47,825 nucleotides of DNA from Pseudomonadota bacterium (GTDB lineage Bacteria > Pseudomonadota > Gammaproteobacteria > UBA9339): positions 1-47,825 of the forward strand of contig JAJXWM010000013.1 in assembly GCA_021781615.1 (NCBI GenBank). Direction: 5' to 3'. Positions 1-9,133 of the stretch are shown in pieces. A model generated the notes under the pieces. That model was not told where the DNA came from and ran no database searches. It saw only the letters and a list, made by a program, of their open reading frames with translations. Both the position numbers and the translations under genes were made by a program. How positions within the stretch are numbered: position 1 is the stretch's first letter; every line of letters starts with the position of its first letter.

Positions 1-139
1 GGCACGATGCATCTACGGGCCAACAGCAAACAACGCCCTTCGATGCGCACCTATCGCGGACTACTAACCTTCGCTTCGCTCTCCAGGGTTAGCAGCGTTA
101 GAACCACAGATAAGGTCAACACCAAGATTTATTTTCTAG
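1..139. other. GC-rich non-coding tract with an imperfect palindrome
   Basis: This stretch upstream of tsaD is visibly richer in G and C than the AT-rich genes around it. It contains an imperfect foldback at 61-95: CTACTAACC at 61-69 faces GGTTAGCAG at 87-95 with one mismatch, around a loop containing TTCGCTTCGC. A reading frame is open from the window edge to a TAA at 148-150, but its composition does not resemble a recognisable protein and another frame is equally open for about 90 bases. I treat it as a dispersed palindromic element or the remains of one. The rpsU gene, which often stands divergent to tsaD in gammaproteobacteria, is not visible here. Confidence 0.35.
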
Positions 140-158
140 GCAAAACCTAAGGTTTTGC
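140..158. promoter_or_regulatory. Perfect 8-bp hairpin just upstream of tsaD
   Basis: GCAAAACC at 140-147 is followed by a 3-base loop and its exact complement GGTTTTGC at 151-158. The tsaD start codon begins 14 bases further on. There is no clear T run after the stem, so it is a weak candidate for an intrinsic terminator of an upstream gene; it could also affect tsaD translation. Function is inference only. Confidence 0.35.
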
Positions 159-172
159 TTTAGAATACCCTA

Positions 173-1165
173 ATGATTATTTTAGGTATTGAAACTTCTT
201 GCGATGAAACTGGCGTTGCCATCTATGACACAGAGCGCCATTTGTTAGCGCATAAATTGCATAGTCAAATTAAACTGCACGCCGAATTTGGCGGAGTGGT
301 TCCTGAGCTTGCTTCACGTGATCATGTGCGTAAACTTTTACCGCTGGTGAAAGAGGTGCTGTTAGAAGCTGAAATTACCTTACAAGATTTAGATGCTATC
401 GCTTATACGGCGGGTCCAGGTTTGGTCGGTGCTTTAATGGTTGGCGCGGCTTTTGCTAAAAGTATGGGCCTTGTTTTAAAAATCCCCGCCATTCCTGTTC
501 ACCATATGGAAGCGCATCTACTGGCCCCATTTTTAGAGCCTAGTCCTCCACAATTTCCATTTTTAGCGCTCCTGGTTTCTGGGGGCCATACCGAGCTTAT
601 TGAGGCCTCCTCTTTTGGTGAATATAAAATTTTGGGTGAAACTTTAGATGATGCAGTTGGTGAAGCTTTTGATAAAGTGGCAAAGATTTTGGGGTTGCCA
701 TATCCCGGAGGGCCGGTGCTCGCCAAGCTTGCAGAAAAAGGCAATAAGAACAGATTTATTTTTCCGCGGGCAATGCTGAAGCGCGGGTTAAATTTTAGTT
801 TTAGTGGTTTGAAGACTTGTGCTTTGCAACATTTCAAGGAGTTTGGTAATGCGGAGCAAACCAAAGCCGATATTGCCTTTGCTTTTCAAGAAGCGGCAGT
901 AGATTCTTTAGTGATTAAATGTCGACGCGCAATAAAAGAACATAATTTTACTCAGCTGGTTGTTGCCGGTGGTGTTAGCGCCAACACCAGACTTCGCGAA
1001 CAGTTAAATATTATGGGGAAAGAGGCAGGGGTAGTGGTTTATTATCCGCGCCTCGAATTTTGTACTGATAATGGTGCAATGATTGCTTATGCTGGCGCGC
1101 GCCATTTTATGGCTGGGAAAAAAACTGACATGGAAATTAAAGTTTATCCGCGCTGGGAGATGTAA
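173..1165 (+). CDS. tsaD: tRNA N6-adenosine threonylcarbamoyltransferase TsaD
   Basis: TsaD (Kae1/YgjD family) transfers the threonylcarbamoyl group to A37 of tRNAs that read ANN codons, acting in the cytoplasm in a complex with TsaB and TsaE. At 330 aa it has the usual bacterial length. Visible motifs are the N-terminal GIETSCDET, the metal-binding HMEAH with H111 and H115, the VSGGHT nucleotide-binding loop, the [19 protein letters not shown] segment, and the C-terminal [12 protein letters not shown], whose Asp is a metal ligand. The ATG at 173 places H111 and H115 at the same numbers as in E. coli. The gene ends one base before the end of plsY, which is on the opposite strand. Its partner tsaE lies about 6 kb away in the same window. 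Confidence 0.97.
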   Translation: MIILGIETSCDETGVAIYDTERHLLAHKLHSQIKLHAEFGGVVPELASRDHVRKLLPLVKEVLLEAEITLQDLDAIAYTAGPGLVGALMVGAAFAKSMGLVLKIPAIPVHHMEAHLLAPFLEPSPPQFPFLALLVSGGHTELIEASSFGEYKILGETLDDAVGEAFDKVAKILGLPYPGGPVLAKLAEKGNKNRFIFPRAMLKRGLNFSFSGLKTCALQHFKEFGNAEQTKADIAFAFQEAAVDSLVIKCRRAIKEHNFTQLVVAGGVSANTRLREQLNIMGKEAGVVVYYPRLEFCTDNGAMIAYAGARHFMAGKKTDMEIKVYPRWEM

Positions 1166-1166
1166 G

Positions 1167-1751
1167 TTAAAACTTTATTTTGTTTTCTGTTGCGGCGCGT
1201 AATCTTTTAATATTTTCTCGGTGGCGCCAGATTATAATTGCTGCCATGATAATAGTCGGGAAAAAATATCCCTTATCGGAAAATATCAATATTGATATGG
1301 GGGCAGCAACGGCTGCTATTATGGAACCAAGAGAAACATAACGGGTTACTGCTACCGTAGAAATCCAGCATACCAATGCAATAGCTGAAACTAGTGGTGA
1401 TAAGGCTATAAATGCTCCTAAAGAGGTTGCTACCCCTTTGCCACCCTGGAATTTAAAAAATATGGGAAGCAGATGACCCAAAAAGGCGCATAAGGCAACT
1501 ATTCCTAGCGAAAGTCCGTTGACACCCGCCAAATGGGCGATCAGTACGGGCAAGAAACCTTTTAGTATATCTCCAAGCAAAGTGATTACGGCCGGCAGTT
1601 TGCCACCAATACGTAAGACGTTAGTGGCGCCCGGATTTTTAGAGCCTTCGGTGCGGGGGTCGGGTAATTTAAAGAGTTTACAGACAATAATTGCGCTGGA
1701 TAGGGATCCAATAAGGTAAGCAGCGATTGTACATATAACGGTCGTTATCAT
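1167..1751 (-). CDS. plsY: Glycerol-3-phosphate acyltransferase PlsY
   Basis: PlsY is an inner-membrane enzyme that moves the acyl group from acyl-phosphate to glycerol-3-phosphate, the first acylation in phospholipid synthesis in the PlsX/PlsY route. The 194-aa product is strongly hydrophobic with about five membrane segments. It carries the family's loop motifs: GSLSSAIIVCKLF near the N terminus, then DPRTEGSKNPGATNVLR, and GGKGVATSLGA near the middle. GAGGAT lies about eight bases ahead of the ATG at 1751. It is convergent with tsaD with a single base between the stop codons. The acyl-phosphate donor is made by PlsX, encoded at 24478-25515. Confidence 0.95.
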   Translation of the reverse strand: MITTVICTIAAYLIGSLSSAIIVCKLFKLPDPRTEGSKNPGATNVLRIGGKLPAVITLLGDILKGFLPVLIAHLAGVNGLSLGIVALCAFLGHLLPIFFKFQGGKGVATSLGAFIALSPLVSAIALVCWISTVAVTRYVSLGSIIAAVAAPISILIFSDKGYFFPTIIMAAIIIWRHRENIKRLRAATENKIKF

Positions 1752-2039
1752 AAAATTATCCTCAAACTTAAAAACATAAATTGAAATCTACTGCTAGCGC
1801 TTAATATATTGAGTCTAAGAATTTTTTACAACAAATTTATTTGGGTACCACTTAGCTTAGCCTTTACATTCAGCATAATTTTTGAGTTGCGCTTTTTGCT
1901 ACTCAAAATTATGCTGAATGGTTACGAAAATAACTTGTAATATATTAAGAAAAGTGATTATTATCTATGCAGATTCTACTCCTGTTGCTACATGAGGCAA
2001 GGTTTGTAGAAAAATGGTGTTTAAGTTTGGGCGGAAATT
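1752..2039. other. Divergent plsY/orn intergenic region
   Basis: No gene is visible here. It must carry the promoters for plsY (leftward) and orn (rightward), but I see no convincing consensus pair. Its main content is the long palindrome at 1867-1920, listed separately. Confidence 0.5.
1867..1920. repeat. Palindromic repeat, TTCAGCA family, copy 1
   Basis: CATTCAGCATAATTTTTGAGT at 1867-1887 faces ACTCAAAATTATGCTGAATG at 1901-1920, a 20-bp stem with one extra T in the left arm, around a loop containing GCGCTTTTTGC. The outer arm (TTCAGCAtaa/ttaTGCTGAA) and the core GCG(C/T)TTTTTGCTA recur at 13437-13475, and in inverse orientation at 13106-13150. Here it lies between two divergent genes, so it cannot simply be an operon-end terminator. 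Confidence 0.7.
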
Positions 2040-2591
2040 ATGAAATTAAGCCAAAATAATTTAATTTGGATCGATTTAGAGATGACTGGGCTAGATCCCG
2101 ACACCGATCGTATTTTAGAAATTGCTACCGTTGTAACCGACAAACACCTAAATGTTTTAGCTGAAGGGCCGGCACTTGCTATTCATCATAGTGATCGGGT
2201 TCTTGCCAAGATGGATGATTGGTGTACCCACCAGCATGGTACCTCTGGTTTAACGGCGCGGGTTAAAAAGAGTAAGATTACTACTGCCAAAGCTGAAGAG
2301 CTTACCTTGGATTTTTTGCGAGAGTATGTTCCTGAGGGCAAATCTCCGATGTGTGGTAACACCATTTGCCAAGATCGACGTTTTATGTACAACTATATGC
2401 CACGTTTAGAAAAGTATTTTCATTATCGTAATTTTGATGTCAGTGTTTTAAAAATTATCGCCAGACGTTGGTATCCGCATATCGCTAAAGGTGTTAATAA
2501 AAAAACCAAACATCTGGCTTTAAGTGATGTCCATGATTCTATTGAAGAGATGAAATATTATATTAAGCAGCTATTTATCCTGCCGCTTTAG
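2040..2591 (+). CDS. orn: Oligoribonuclease Orn
   Basis: Orn is a DEDD-family 3'-5' exoribonuclease that finishes RNA decay by degrading 2-5 nt oligoribonucleotides, including pGpG from cyclic-di-GMP breakdown. The 183-aa protein has Exo[11 protein letters not shown] near residues 11-20 with the catalytic Asp and Glu, an ExoII region around [12 protein letters not shown] with the next Asp, and ExoIII near the C terminus around [14 protein letters not shown] with the last Asp and the active-site His. Its length matches E. coli Orn. The last 21 bases overlap the end of queG on the other strand. The start has only a weak GGAAA upstream. Confidence 0.96.
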   Translation: MKLSQNNLIWIDLEMTGLDPDTDRILEIATVVTDKHLNVLAEGPALAIHHSDRVLAKMDDWCTHQHGTSGLTARVKKSKITTAKAEELTLDFLREYVPEGKSPMCGNTICQDRRFMYNYMPRLEKYFHYRNFDVSVLKIIARRWYPHIAKGVNKKTKHLALSDVHDSIEEMKYYIKQLFILPL

Positions 2592-3608
2592 CGCCCATTT
2601 TACATGTTCGCGAACCAACTCTGACGGGTGATTTAAGCGTAATTTTAAGGCGGCTAATGTTTTATCGGTTTTTGGCAAATTTCCTAATGCCACCGCAATA
2701 TTACGTAACCAACATTCATAACGGACAAGGCTGATTGGTGAATTTTTGGTTTTTTCTTTAAACACTTTTTCATCCCATAAAAACCAATCAATCAGGTTAT
2801 CTGCAGCAAAATGTGGTATCTTTTTAAATGGGTTTTGTAGTGAGATTTGTAAATATTTATTCCACGGACAGACATTTTGACATAGGTCACAGCCCAAAAT
2901 TTTGGTACCAATTAGTGGGCGAAGTTCTAAAGGGATTGAGCCTTTGTATGACCCAGTTAGATAAGAAATGCACCGTTTGGCATCAAGTTTATGTGGCGCA
3001 ATCAAAGCCTTGGTTGGACATTTTTCTATACATTTAGAACAATTACCGCATCTATTAGCTATTGGTTGATCTACTGGCAATGGTAGATCGGTAAGGATTT
3101 CTCCCAGGCAAAAAAATGAACCAGAGGTTTCGTTAATTAAGATATTATGTTTTCCATACCAGCCAAGCCCTGCTTTACAAGCCAGGGATTTTTCGAGAAT
3201 TGGCCCGTTACCGGCAAATACCCGAGCATTTTGTGGAATTTTTAATTTATGGTTTATTTTATCGACATATTCTTTAAGTAATTTAATAACCAAAGCCGAG
3301 TAGTCTTCGAGCATAGCAAATGATGCCAGGGGGTGATCGGGGGACGATGATTTTGGATAATTCAAACCGCAACAAATTACTCTGATGGCGCTAGGAAGTA
3401 GCTTTTGCGGATACTCATAAATGTCGCCGTTTTTTTCAAAATACTTCATCTCGCCATAGTGCCTGGCTGCTAACCACTCTTTTAGGTGAATATTTTCTTG
3501 TAATAAGTTAGTATCAGTTATACCAATATGGTCAAAACCGAGTTCTTTGCCAAGCTGCTTGATCGCAAGCGCCAGTTGGTTAAAATCATGATGGTGGTTT
3601 TTGTTCAT
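2571..3608 (-). CDS. queG: Epoxyqueuosine reductase QueG
   Basis: QueG reduces epoxyqueuosine to queuosine in tRNA, using cobalamin and two 4Fe-4S clusters. The cluster ligands are visible as [12 protein letters not shown] and, further on, [10 protein letters not shown]. The N-terminal part aligns with the E. coli protein ([16 protein letters not shown], then GITDT). I use the ATG at 3608, which gives a leader of E. coli-like length; a GTG at 3620 and an ATG at 3617 are in-frame alternatives. The gene is divergent from nnrD, as yjeS and nnr are in E. coli, and the two starts are so close that their control regions must overlap the 5' ends of both genes. Confidence 0.95.
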   Translation of the reverse strand: MNKNHHHDFNQLALAIKQLGKELGFDHIGITDTNLLQENIHLKEWLAARHYGEMKYFEKNGDIYEYPQKLLPSAIRVICCGLNYPKSSSPDHPLASFAMLEDYSALVIKLLKEYVDKINHKLKIPQNARVFAGNGPILEKSLACKAGLGWYGKHNILINETSGSFFCLGEILTDLPLPVDQPIANRCGNCSKCIEKCPTKALIAPHKLDAKRCISYLTGSYKGSIPLELRPLIGTKILGCDLCQNVCPWNKYLQISLQNPFKKIPHFAADNLIDWFLWDEKVFKEKTKNSPISLVRYECWLRNIAVALGNLPKTDKTLAALKLRLNHPSELVREHVKWALKRQDK

Positions 3609-3631
3609 GGCAAACATCACGAGAAATATTT

Positions 3632-5134
3632 ATGCTAAATAATACTACTTCATTATATAAAATTGAGCAAATTCAGGAATTAGAAAAAATAGCTATCGAG
3701 AGATTTGGGGTTAGTGTTGATAATTTAATGCAGCGTGCTGGAAAGGCTGCTTTTCGTGAGCTTAAAAAGCGGTGGCGAGCAGCCCGGAATATTACTGTTG
3801 TATGTGGTAAAGGTAATAATGGTAGTGATGGTTATGTGGTAGCAAATCTTGCAAAAAAGGCCAGATTAAATGTCAAAATTTTACAACTTGTGCCATATGA
3901 TAATTTGAACGGGGCGGCAAAACGCGCGGCGCTAAGATGCAAAAAACTAAAAATTAAAGTATTGCCGTTTAGTGCTAAAGAGCTTAGGGGGAGCGATGTA
4001 ATAGTCGATGCAATTTTGGGTACAGGTTTAACTGGCAAAGTTACGGGGAAATTTAAATTAGCAATTGATGCGATTAATGAGGTAAGTGGTAAAGCGAAAA
4101 TTCCGGTATTTGCTCTTGACTTACCCTCTGGTATCGATGCAGATACTGGTAATATTTTAGGAAGCGCAATTTCGGCAAGTGCCACGATCACTTTTATTGG
4201 TCTAAAAATAGGATTATTGATCGGTGATGCGCGAGATTGCATCGGTGAGCTAACCTCTAGTGATCTATCTTTACCGGCAAAAATATTTCAAATGCTCACT
4301 CCTTATGCCGAGAAACTAAGTTTAGCTCAAGAGATAAAACCACTTGCGCCGCGAAAACGTACGGCTCATAAAGGAAATTTTGGCCATGTGTTAGTTATTG
4401 GGGGTGATTATGGTATGGGTGGTGCGGTTAGAATGACAGCAGAGGCAGCGTTAAGAGTTGGAGCTGGGTTAGTTACGGTGGCAACGCGTCCTAAAAATGC
4501 CCTGGTTATTAATGCCGCATGTCCAGAAGTTATGGCACACGGAGTAAGCACCAGTAAAAAATTATCACCTTTATTAGCTAAGGCGAGCGTCATAGTTATT
4601 GGTCCTGGTTTAGGAACATCCAGTTGGGGTAAGAGTTTATTTAATGCTGCTGTAAAAGCCAAAAAGATGATGGTGATTGATGCCGATGGGCTAAATATTT
4701 TAGCTGGGTTTCGTAAGCGACAAGGAAATTGGGTTTTAACGCCTCATCCAGGCGAAGCAGCGCGGCTATTGGGAGTAAGTAACCAGATGGTTCAGCGCGA
4801 CCGTTTGCGTGCGGTGCAAAATATCCAGAGCACTTTTGGCGGAGTTAGTGTTTTAAAAGGTGCCGGTACGTTGGTTGCTGCGGCTGCTGAAAAAATCAGA
4901 GTATGTGACGCCGGTAATCCCGGGATGGCAACGGCGGGAATGGGAGATGTCTTAAGTGGAGTAATTGCGGGTTTGCTTGCGCAAGGTTTAAGTTTATTTA
5001 ATGCGGCAAAATTAGGGGTTTTGGTGCACGCCATGGCGGGGGATAGCTTGGCAATAAAACAAGGCAAATTAGGTATTCTTGCTTTGGATTTATTGCCGGA
5101 AATAAGAAGTATCATTAGTTCTAAATTAAAATAA
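3632..5134 (+). CDS. nnrD: Bifunctional NAD(P)H-hydrate epimerase / ADP-dependent dehydratase
   Basis: This protein repairs damaged NAD(P)H hydrates. The N-terminal YjeF_N domain (roughly 1-220) interconverts the R and S hydrates, and the C-terminal carbohydrate-kinase-like domain (roughly 235-500) dehydrates the S form using ADP. Visible N-terminal signatures are CGKGNNGSDGYV and DLPSGIDADTG. In the C-terminal half are HKGNFGHVLVIGG, GPGLGTSSWG, VIDADGLNIL, TPHPGEAARLL and NPGMATAGMGDVLSGVIAG. At 500 aa it is a normal full-length fusion (Nnr in E. coli). In E. coli the next gene is tsaE; here an M13 peptidase gene starts eight bases after the stop. Confidence 0.95.
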   Translation: MLNNTTSLYKIEQIQELEKIAIERFGVSVDNLMQRAGKAAFRELKKRWRAARNITVVCGKGNNGSDGYVVANLAKKARLNVKILQLVPYDNLNGAAKRAALRCKKLKIKVLPFSAKELRGSDVIVDAILGTGLTGKVTGKFKLAIDAINEVSGKAKIPVFALDLPSGIDADTGNILGSAISASATITFIGLKIGLLIGDARDCIGELTSSDLSLPAKIFQMLTPYAEKLSLAQEIKPLAPRKRTAHKGNFGHVLVIGGDYGMGGAVRMTAEAALRVGAGLVTVATRPKNALVINAACPEVMAHGVSTSKKLSPLLAKASVIVIGPGLGTSSWGKSLFNAAVKAKKMMVIDADGLNILAGFRKRQGNWVLTPHPGEAARLLGVSNQMVQRDRLRAVQNIQSTFGGVSVLKGAGTLVAAAAEKIRVCDAGNPGMATAGMGDVLSGVIAGLLAQGLSLFNAAKLGVLVHAMAGDSLAIKQGKLGILALDLLPEIRSIISSKLK

Positions 5135-5142
5135 GGTTAAAT

Positions 5143-7233
5143 ATGAATACATTTTTTTCTAAAAGATTGAGGTTGTTGGTTTTAGTGGCAGGTTTATTTA
5201 GTTCGGCGATCTATGCAGCAGATGCTTCAGATCTTTCTTGCTCAGGTGGGACGTGTACTGTGGGATTGAATCATGAAGAACCAATCACCTATACTGTTAC
5301 CACTCCCAATAAAAAAAGCTCAGCTATTCCAGTCAGGCGAGAATTTCCAGTAAATGCGACCATTAATCCGTGTGATAATTTTTACGAATATGCATGTTCT
5401 CCAGTTATTAGCAGCTTTGAGCTGCGCGCAGATCGCTCTCGACATACTTTTTCTTTTAGCGATGCGGATGAGCGGTTACTTGACTTTAAAAAGCAATATT
5501 TTAAGGATTTGGCGCAAAAACAACCTGAATCTGTGATGGAGGAGGAAGTAAAAAATAGCTATTTAGCGTGTATGAATCAAGAGGGAAGGAAGCAGGAGGA
5601 GTTGGCCTATGTTGCAGCTACTAAAGAAAAACTAGGGAAAATTACTACGAGAGAAGAGTTTATAGATATGATTGCAGGAAATATTACCAATTCTTCCGAG
5701 CTAAGTTTTGTGGGTTTTGCTGCCGGTATGCCAAATTTAGATCGCCCAGAATATAATGACTTATTATTTAGTGTTGGTTTAATGAGTTTGCCAGAAAGAA
5801 GTTATTACGAAAATGAAGAGTTGGTAAAGGAGCTGAAAGAAATAATTGAACAATTTTTTGTAACCATCGGAGAAACAGCTCCTAAAGAGAAAGCTGAGCT
5901 TGTTTTTGGTTTTGAACGAGAGTTAGCTGGAATTTATCCAACTCCGCCCGAGATCGACGATCGAGTTTTTTCGCGAACTGAAATCTCAAGAGAAAAGTTA
6001 ATTAAAGATTTCCCTAACTTAAAGTTGGAGAAATTTTTATCTGCTATTCCTGGTCAGGTGGTTATCAGAGATATTGTGGGCGTTGATACCATGGCTTTTA
6101 TCAATAGAAAGCTAGAGACGGCATTACTTGAAGAGCTTAAGAGTGTTTATTTGTACTTTCAATTAAAGTCAATAATGGATGATGCGTATCCAGAATTTTA
6201 TAATAAAAAATTTGAATTTAATAAGAAATATTTAGGTGGACCGAATCAAAGATCAGATCGGCAAGAGCGTTGTACTCAGTTGGTAATGGGATCTTTTGAA
6301 AAGGAGGTAGACTATATCCTTTTACCCAAACTTTTTCCTAACTTCCCTAAAGAGAAATTTATAAGATCAATTGAAAAAATAAGGGTTTCTTTGATTGAGC
6401 AATTGCAGAATAACAATTGGCTTAGTGTCGGTACTAAAGAGGAGGCCATCCGTAAAATGAGGAAAGCTAAATTAGCGTTGGTTAGTCCTAATAATGAAGA
6501 GGAGTGGGATTTTAATCCAAGAGGGAGTTATACAACAGATGCCCCAATTGCCAATAGTCATAAGCTTGACCAATTGTTGCTAGAAAAGGGGTTGCGGGAG
6601 TTGCAGGGACCTATAAATACGAATCGCTGGGGAATGGGACCTCTTACGGTCAATGCTTATTACGATCCATCGTATAATAAAATACTCTTTCCGGTAGGAA
6701 TATTGCAACACCCTTTTTACGATGCGAGTGAGCCAGAAGAAGTAAATTTAGGAGCGATCGGGGTGATAATCGGGCACGAACTTGGTCATGCCATAGATAA
6801 CCATGGTAATGGTTACAATGCTGATGGGGTTTTAAAGCCATGGATGTCAGATGGAGATAAGAAAATATTCGGTGATAAAACCCAATATTTAATCAATCAA
6901 TTTAATAAAATTGGTCATAATGGCGAGTTCACTCTTGGCGAAAATATTGGTGATTTAGTTGGTCTTACTACCGCTTATCGTACAGCTTTTCCAGCCGATA
7001 AAGAGCATGATCAGGAGCTAAAGCGTAAGTTTTTTCTCCAGTATGCAAGAGCGTGGTGTAGTATAGAAAGAGAAGGGTTTACAGCAAGACGTCTTAAAAC
7101 TGATCCGCACTCTTTAGAATGGGCAAGAACAAATGAACAGGTGAAACATCAGCCTGGTTTTCAAGAAGCTTATAATTGTAAACCAGGGGATCCAATGGTT
7201 CTTCCTGAAGGGGAAAGAATTAGGGTGTGGTAA
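5143..7233 (+). CDS. Exported M13-family zinc metallopeptidase (PepO/neprilysin-like)
   Basis: M13 peptidases are zinc endopeptidases that cut short peptides inside a closed chamber. The 696-aa product has a signal peptide (hydrophobic core LLVLVAGLFSSAIYA, probably cleaved after AYA at about residue 25), so it should act in the periplasm or outside the cell. The N-terminal family motif PCDNFYEYAC is present. The active site is complete: HELGH at residues 545-549 (two zinc-binding His and the catalytic Glu) and ENIGD at 600-604 (third zinc ligand Glu and supporting Asp). NAYYDPSYN is the family's substrate-binding NAxY block. The gene starts eight bases after nnrD and splits the usual nnr-tsaE pair, so it is probably a co-transcribed insertion. 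Substrate unknown. Confidence 0.92.
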   Translation: MNTFFSKRLRLLVLVAGLFSSAIYAADASDLSCSGGTCTVGLNHEEPITYTVTTPNKKSSAIPVRREFPVNATINPCDNFYEYACSPVISSFELRADRSRHTFSFSDADERLLDFKKQYFKDLAQKQPESVMEEEVKNSYLACMNQEGRKQEELAYVAATKEKLGKITTREEFIDMIAGNITNSSELSFVGFAAGMPNLDRPEYNDLLFSVGLMSLPERSYYENEELVKELKEIIEQFFVTIGETAPKEKAELVFGFERELAGIYPTPPEIDDRVFSRTEISREKLIKDFPNLKLEKFLSAIPGQVVIRDIVGVDTMAFINRKLETALLEELKSVYLYFQLKSIMDDAYPEFYNKKFEFNKKYLGGPNQRSDRQERCTQLVMGSFEKEVDYILLPKLFPNFPKEKFIRSIEKIRVSLIEQLQNNNWLSVGTKEEAIRKMRKAKLALVSPNNEEEWDFNPRGSYTTDAPIANSHKLDQLLLEKGLRELQGPINTNRWGMGPLTVNAYYDPSYNKILFPVGILQHPFYDASEPEEVNLGAIGVIIGHELGHAIDNHGNGYNADGVLKPWMSDGDKKIFGDKTQYLINQFNKIGHNGEFTLGENIGDLVGLTTAYRTAFPADKEHDQELKRKFFLQYARAWCSIEREGFTARRLKTDPHSLEWARTNEQVKHQPGFQEAYNCKPGDPMVLPEGERIRVW

Positions 7234-7262
7234 CTATTGAAGGTATTGTTATAATAAATCGT

Positions 7263-7721
7263 ATGCAACGAACAATAAAAACAGCAACTGCAATGCGAAA
7301 ATTAGGAGGTAGCTTAGCTCGCGTCTGTGCGTCTGGCTCAATCATTTATTTGCAAGGGGATCTTGGGGCTGGCAAAACCACTTTTGTTCGTGGTTTTTTG
7401 CGTGGTTTGGGGTATTTACGCAAAGTTTCTAGTCCAACCTTTAATTTGTTTGAAATCTATCAGGTAAAGGACCAAATAATTTGTCATTTTGATCTATATC
7501 GATTGAAACATCCGGAGGAATTGGCATATATTGGTATTGCTGATTACTTCACTGGTAAAAACATTTGTTTGATCGAATGGCCGGAATATGGTAAAGGTTT
7601 TTTGCAAAGAGAAGATTTGCTTTGTAAGTTTGATTTTTTACCTAAAGGTGGTGGGAGGATGGTTGAAATTTCAGCTATTTCGCCTAAGGGGAGAAAAATG
7701 GTTGATATATTAGATGCATAA
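7263..7721 (+). CDS. tsaE: tRNA threonylcarbamoyladenosine biosynthesis ATPase TsaE
   Basis: TsaE is the small ATPase that resets the TsaB-TsaD complex during t6A synthesis. The Walker A loop GDLGAGKTT, the switch-like SSPTFNLFE segment, HFDLYRL and the EWPEYGKG block are all visible and follow the E. coli protein closely. I choose the ATG at 7263, which gives 152 aa against 153 in E. coli; the frame is open upstream to a GTG at 7227 overlapping the previous gene. No strong ribosome binding site precedes either, so translation may be coupled to the peptidase gene. It is followed by amiB in the conserved order. Confidence 0.94.
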   Translation: MQRTIKTATAMRKLGGSLARVCASGSIIYLQGDLGAGKTTFVRGFLRGLGYLRKVSSPTFNLFEIYQVKDQIICHFDLYRLKHPEELAYIGIADYFTGKNICLIEWPEYGKGFLQREDLLCKFDFLPKGGGRMVEISAISPKGRKMVDILDA

Positions 7722-7731
7722 CGTTAACGAC

Positions 7732-9120
7732 ATGAAATTTTATTTTAAAATAGCAATAATTTTTTCGTTGGTTTTTTTAGGACAAACGGTATTAGCTGAT
7801 ACGGCAAAGATAAATAAGTTTCGGTTTTCCGTTGATCCTGATAAGACTAGATTGGTGCTTGAAACTACCAAAGTGGTTAGTTATGTATCCACAGTATTTC
7901 CCGATAAAATAACGATCGAGATTAAAAAAGCTAAACTGAGTGCCCCATTTAAAAAACCAGTTCTTTCTAAAACTCCAGTTGCTGCGGTTGTGAGCCTTCA
8001 AAATGGTAATGATTTATGTTTAACTTTAAAGCTTAAAACCTCAGTAAAATTGCAACATTTTACTCTTGTTCGTCCTGACCGTTTGGTTTTTGATTTATAT
8101 CCCGCCGAAAAGAAGGAGCCAAAGGTGGTTTTAAAGCCGCCATCCTCTGTTTCTGATTCTGCAAAGGCGGTGGATGATTTAGAGCAACGATTGATCGATA
8201 AGATGGCTAAGCTTGATGCTGTTAATGGCGTTGAGGAACCTAGTGGTATAGATGAAAGTAAAAAATATCTAGACCAAGATAAATATGGAGACAAAGATCA
8301 GGATAAATACCAAGACGAAGATCAGAATAAAAGTTTTTATAGTAAGAAAAGTGATAATGATTTACGACCAATCACTATTGTGATCGATCCTGGTCATGGT
8401 GGTCATGATAGTGGAGCTATCGGCTATGGTGGTACTCTAGAAAAAAAAGTTAATTTGGCGGTTGCTAAAGCGTTACAAAAAATCATTAATAAAAAACGGG
8501 GATTTCGCGCAATCCTTACTCGCGATAGTGATTACTTTATACCACTCCGCAGGCGTTTAGGTATTGCCCATGAGAAAAAGGCTGATATGTTTATTTCTAT
8601 TCATGCCGATGCTTATATCAACAGAGAAGCGCACGGGGTGTCAATTTTTGCTTTATCGCAAAGAGGCGCTACCAGTGAAGCTGCGCGTTGGTTGGCTGAT
8701 AAGGAAAATGAATCAGAACTGGGTCAGGCTATTTCTGATAAAAATATGTTGTTACGTTCGGTATTAATTGATTTAGCTCAAACTGCCACCATTAGCGCCA
8801 GTTTAGATATTGGTGGTAGGGTTTTACAAGCAGTATCGCAAGTTGCGAGCCTGCATCTAGCTAAGGTGGAGCAGGCTGGTTTTATGGTTTTAAAATCACC
8901 AGATATTCCTTCGTTATTAGTAGAAGTTGGCTTTCTTACTTATGGTCCTGAAGAGAAGAAGCTGCGTGATGCTAGTTATCAAGAAGAGATTGCCTCTAGG
9001 TTGGCAGTTGGTATCCAGTCTTATTTTATGCGTCGCCCGCCGCCAGGGACCTATTTAGCTAAGCTTAAACCTCGGCGGTTTACAACGCTTAGTGATTCAT
9101 TACCGACCGGTAATATTTAA
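7732..9120 (+). CDS. amiB: N-acetylmuramoyl-L-alanine amidase AmiB/AmiC type
   Basis: This periplasmic amidase cuts the stem peptide from murein to separate daughter cells. A signal peptide (FKIAIIFSLVFLGQTVLA) is followed by an AMIN domain (roughly 25-115), an acidic Asp/Lys/Gln-rich linker with short repeats of DKYGDKDQDKYQDED (roughly 165-205), and an Amidase_3 domain whose zinc residues lie in IDPGHGGHDSGA, the EKKVNL Glu and SIHADA. VEVGFLTY near the C terminus carries the catalytic Glu region. No LysM domain follows, unlike E. coli AmiB. I use the ATG at 7732 because it puts the signal peptide at the N terminus; the ATG at 7714, overlapping the tsaE stop, would add six residues. Confidence 0.93.
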   Translation: MKFYFKIAIIFSLVFLGQTVLADTAKINKFRFSVDPDKTRLVLETTKVVSYVSTVFPDKITIEIKKAKLSAPFKKPVLSKTPVAAVVSLQNGNDLCLTLKLKTSVKLQHFTLVRPDRLVFDLYPAEKKEPKVVLKPPSSVSDSAKAVDDLEQRLIDKMAKLDAVNGVEEPSGIDESKKYLDQDKYGDKDQDKYQDEDQNKSFYSKKSDNDLRPITIVIDPGHGGHDSGAIGYGGTLEKKVNLAVAKALQKIINKKRGFRAILTRDSDYFIPLRRRLGIAHEKKADMFISIHADAYINREAHGVSIFALSQRGATSEAARWLADKENESELGQAISDKNMLLRSVLIDLAQTATISASLDIGGRVLQAVSQVASLHLAKVEQAGFMVLKSPDIPSLLVEVGFLTYGPEEKKLRDASYQEEIASRLAVGIQSYFMRRPPPGTYLAKLKPRRFTTLSDSLPTGNI

Positions 9121-9133
9121 GGGGATTATGCCG

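Noticed and set aside
1-150. Partial gene entering from the left edge
   Set aside because: A frame is open to a TAA at 148-150, but the translated text is not protein-like and another frame is equally open over most of it.
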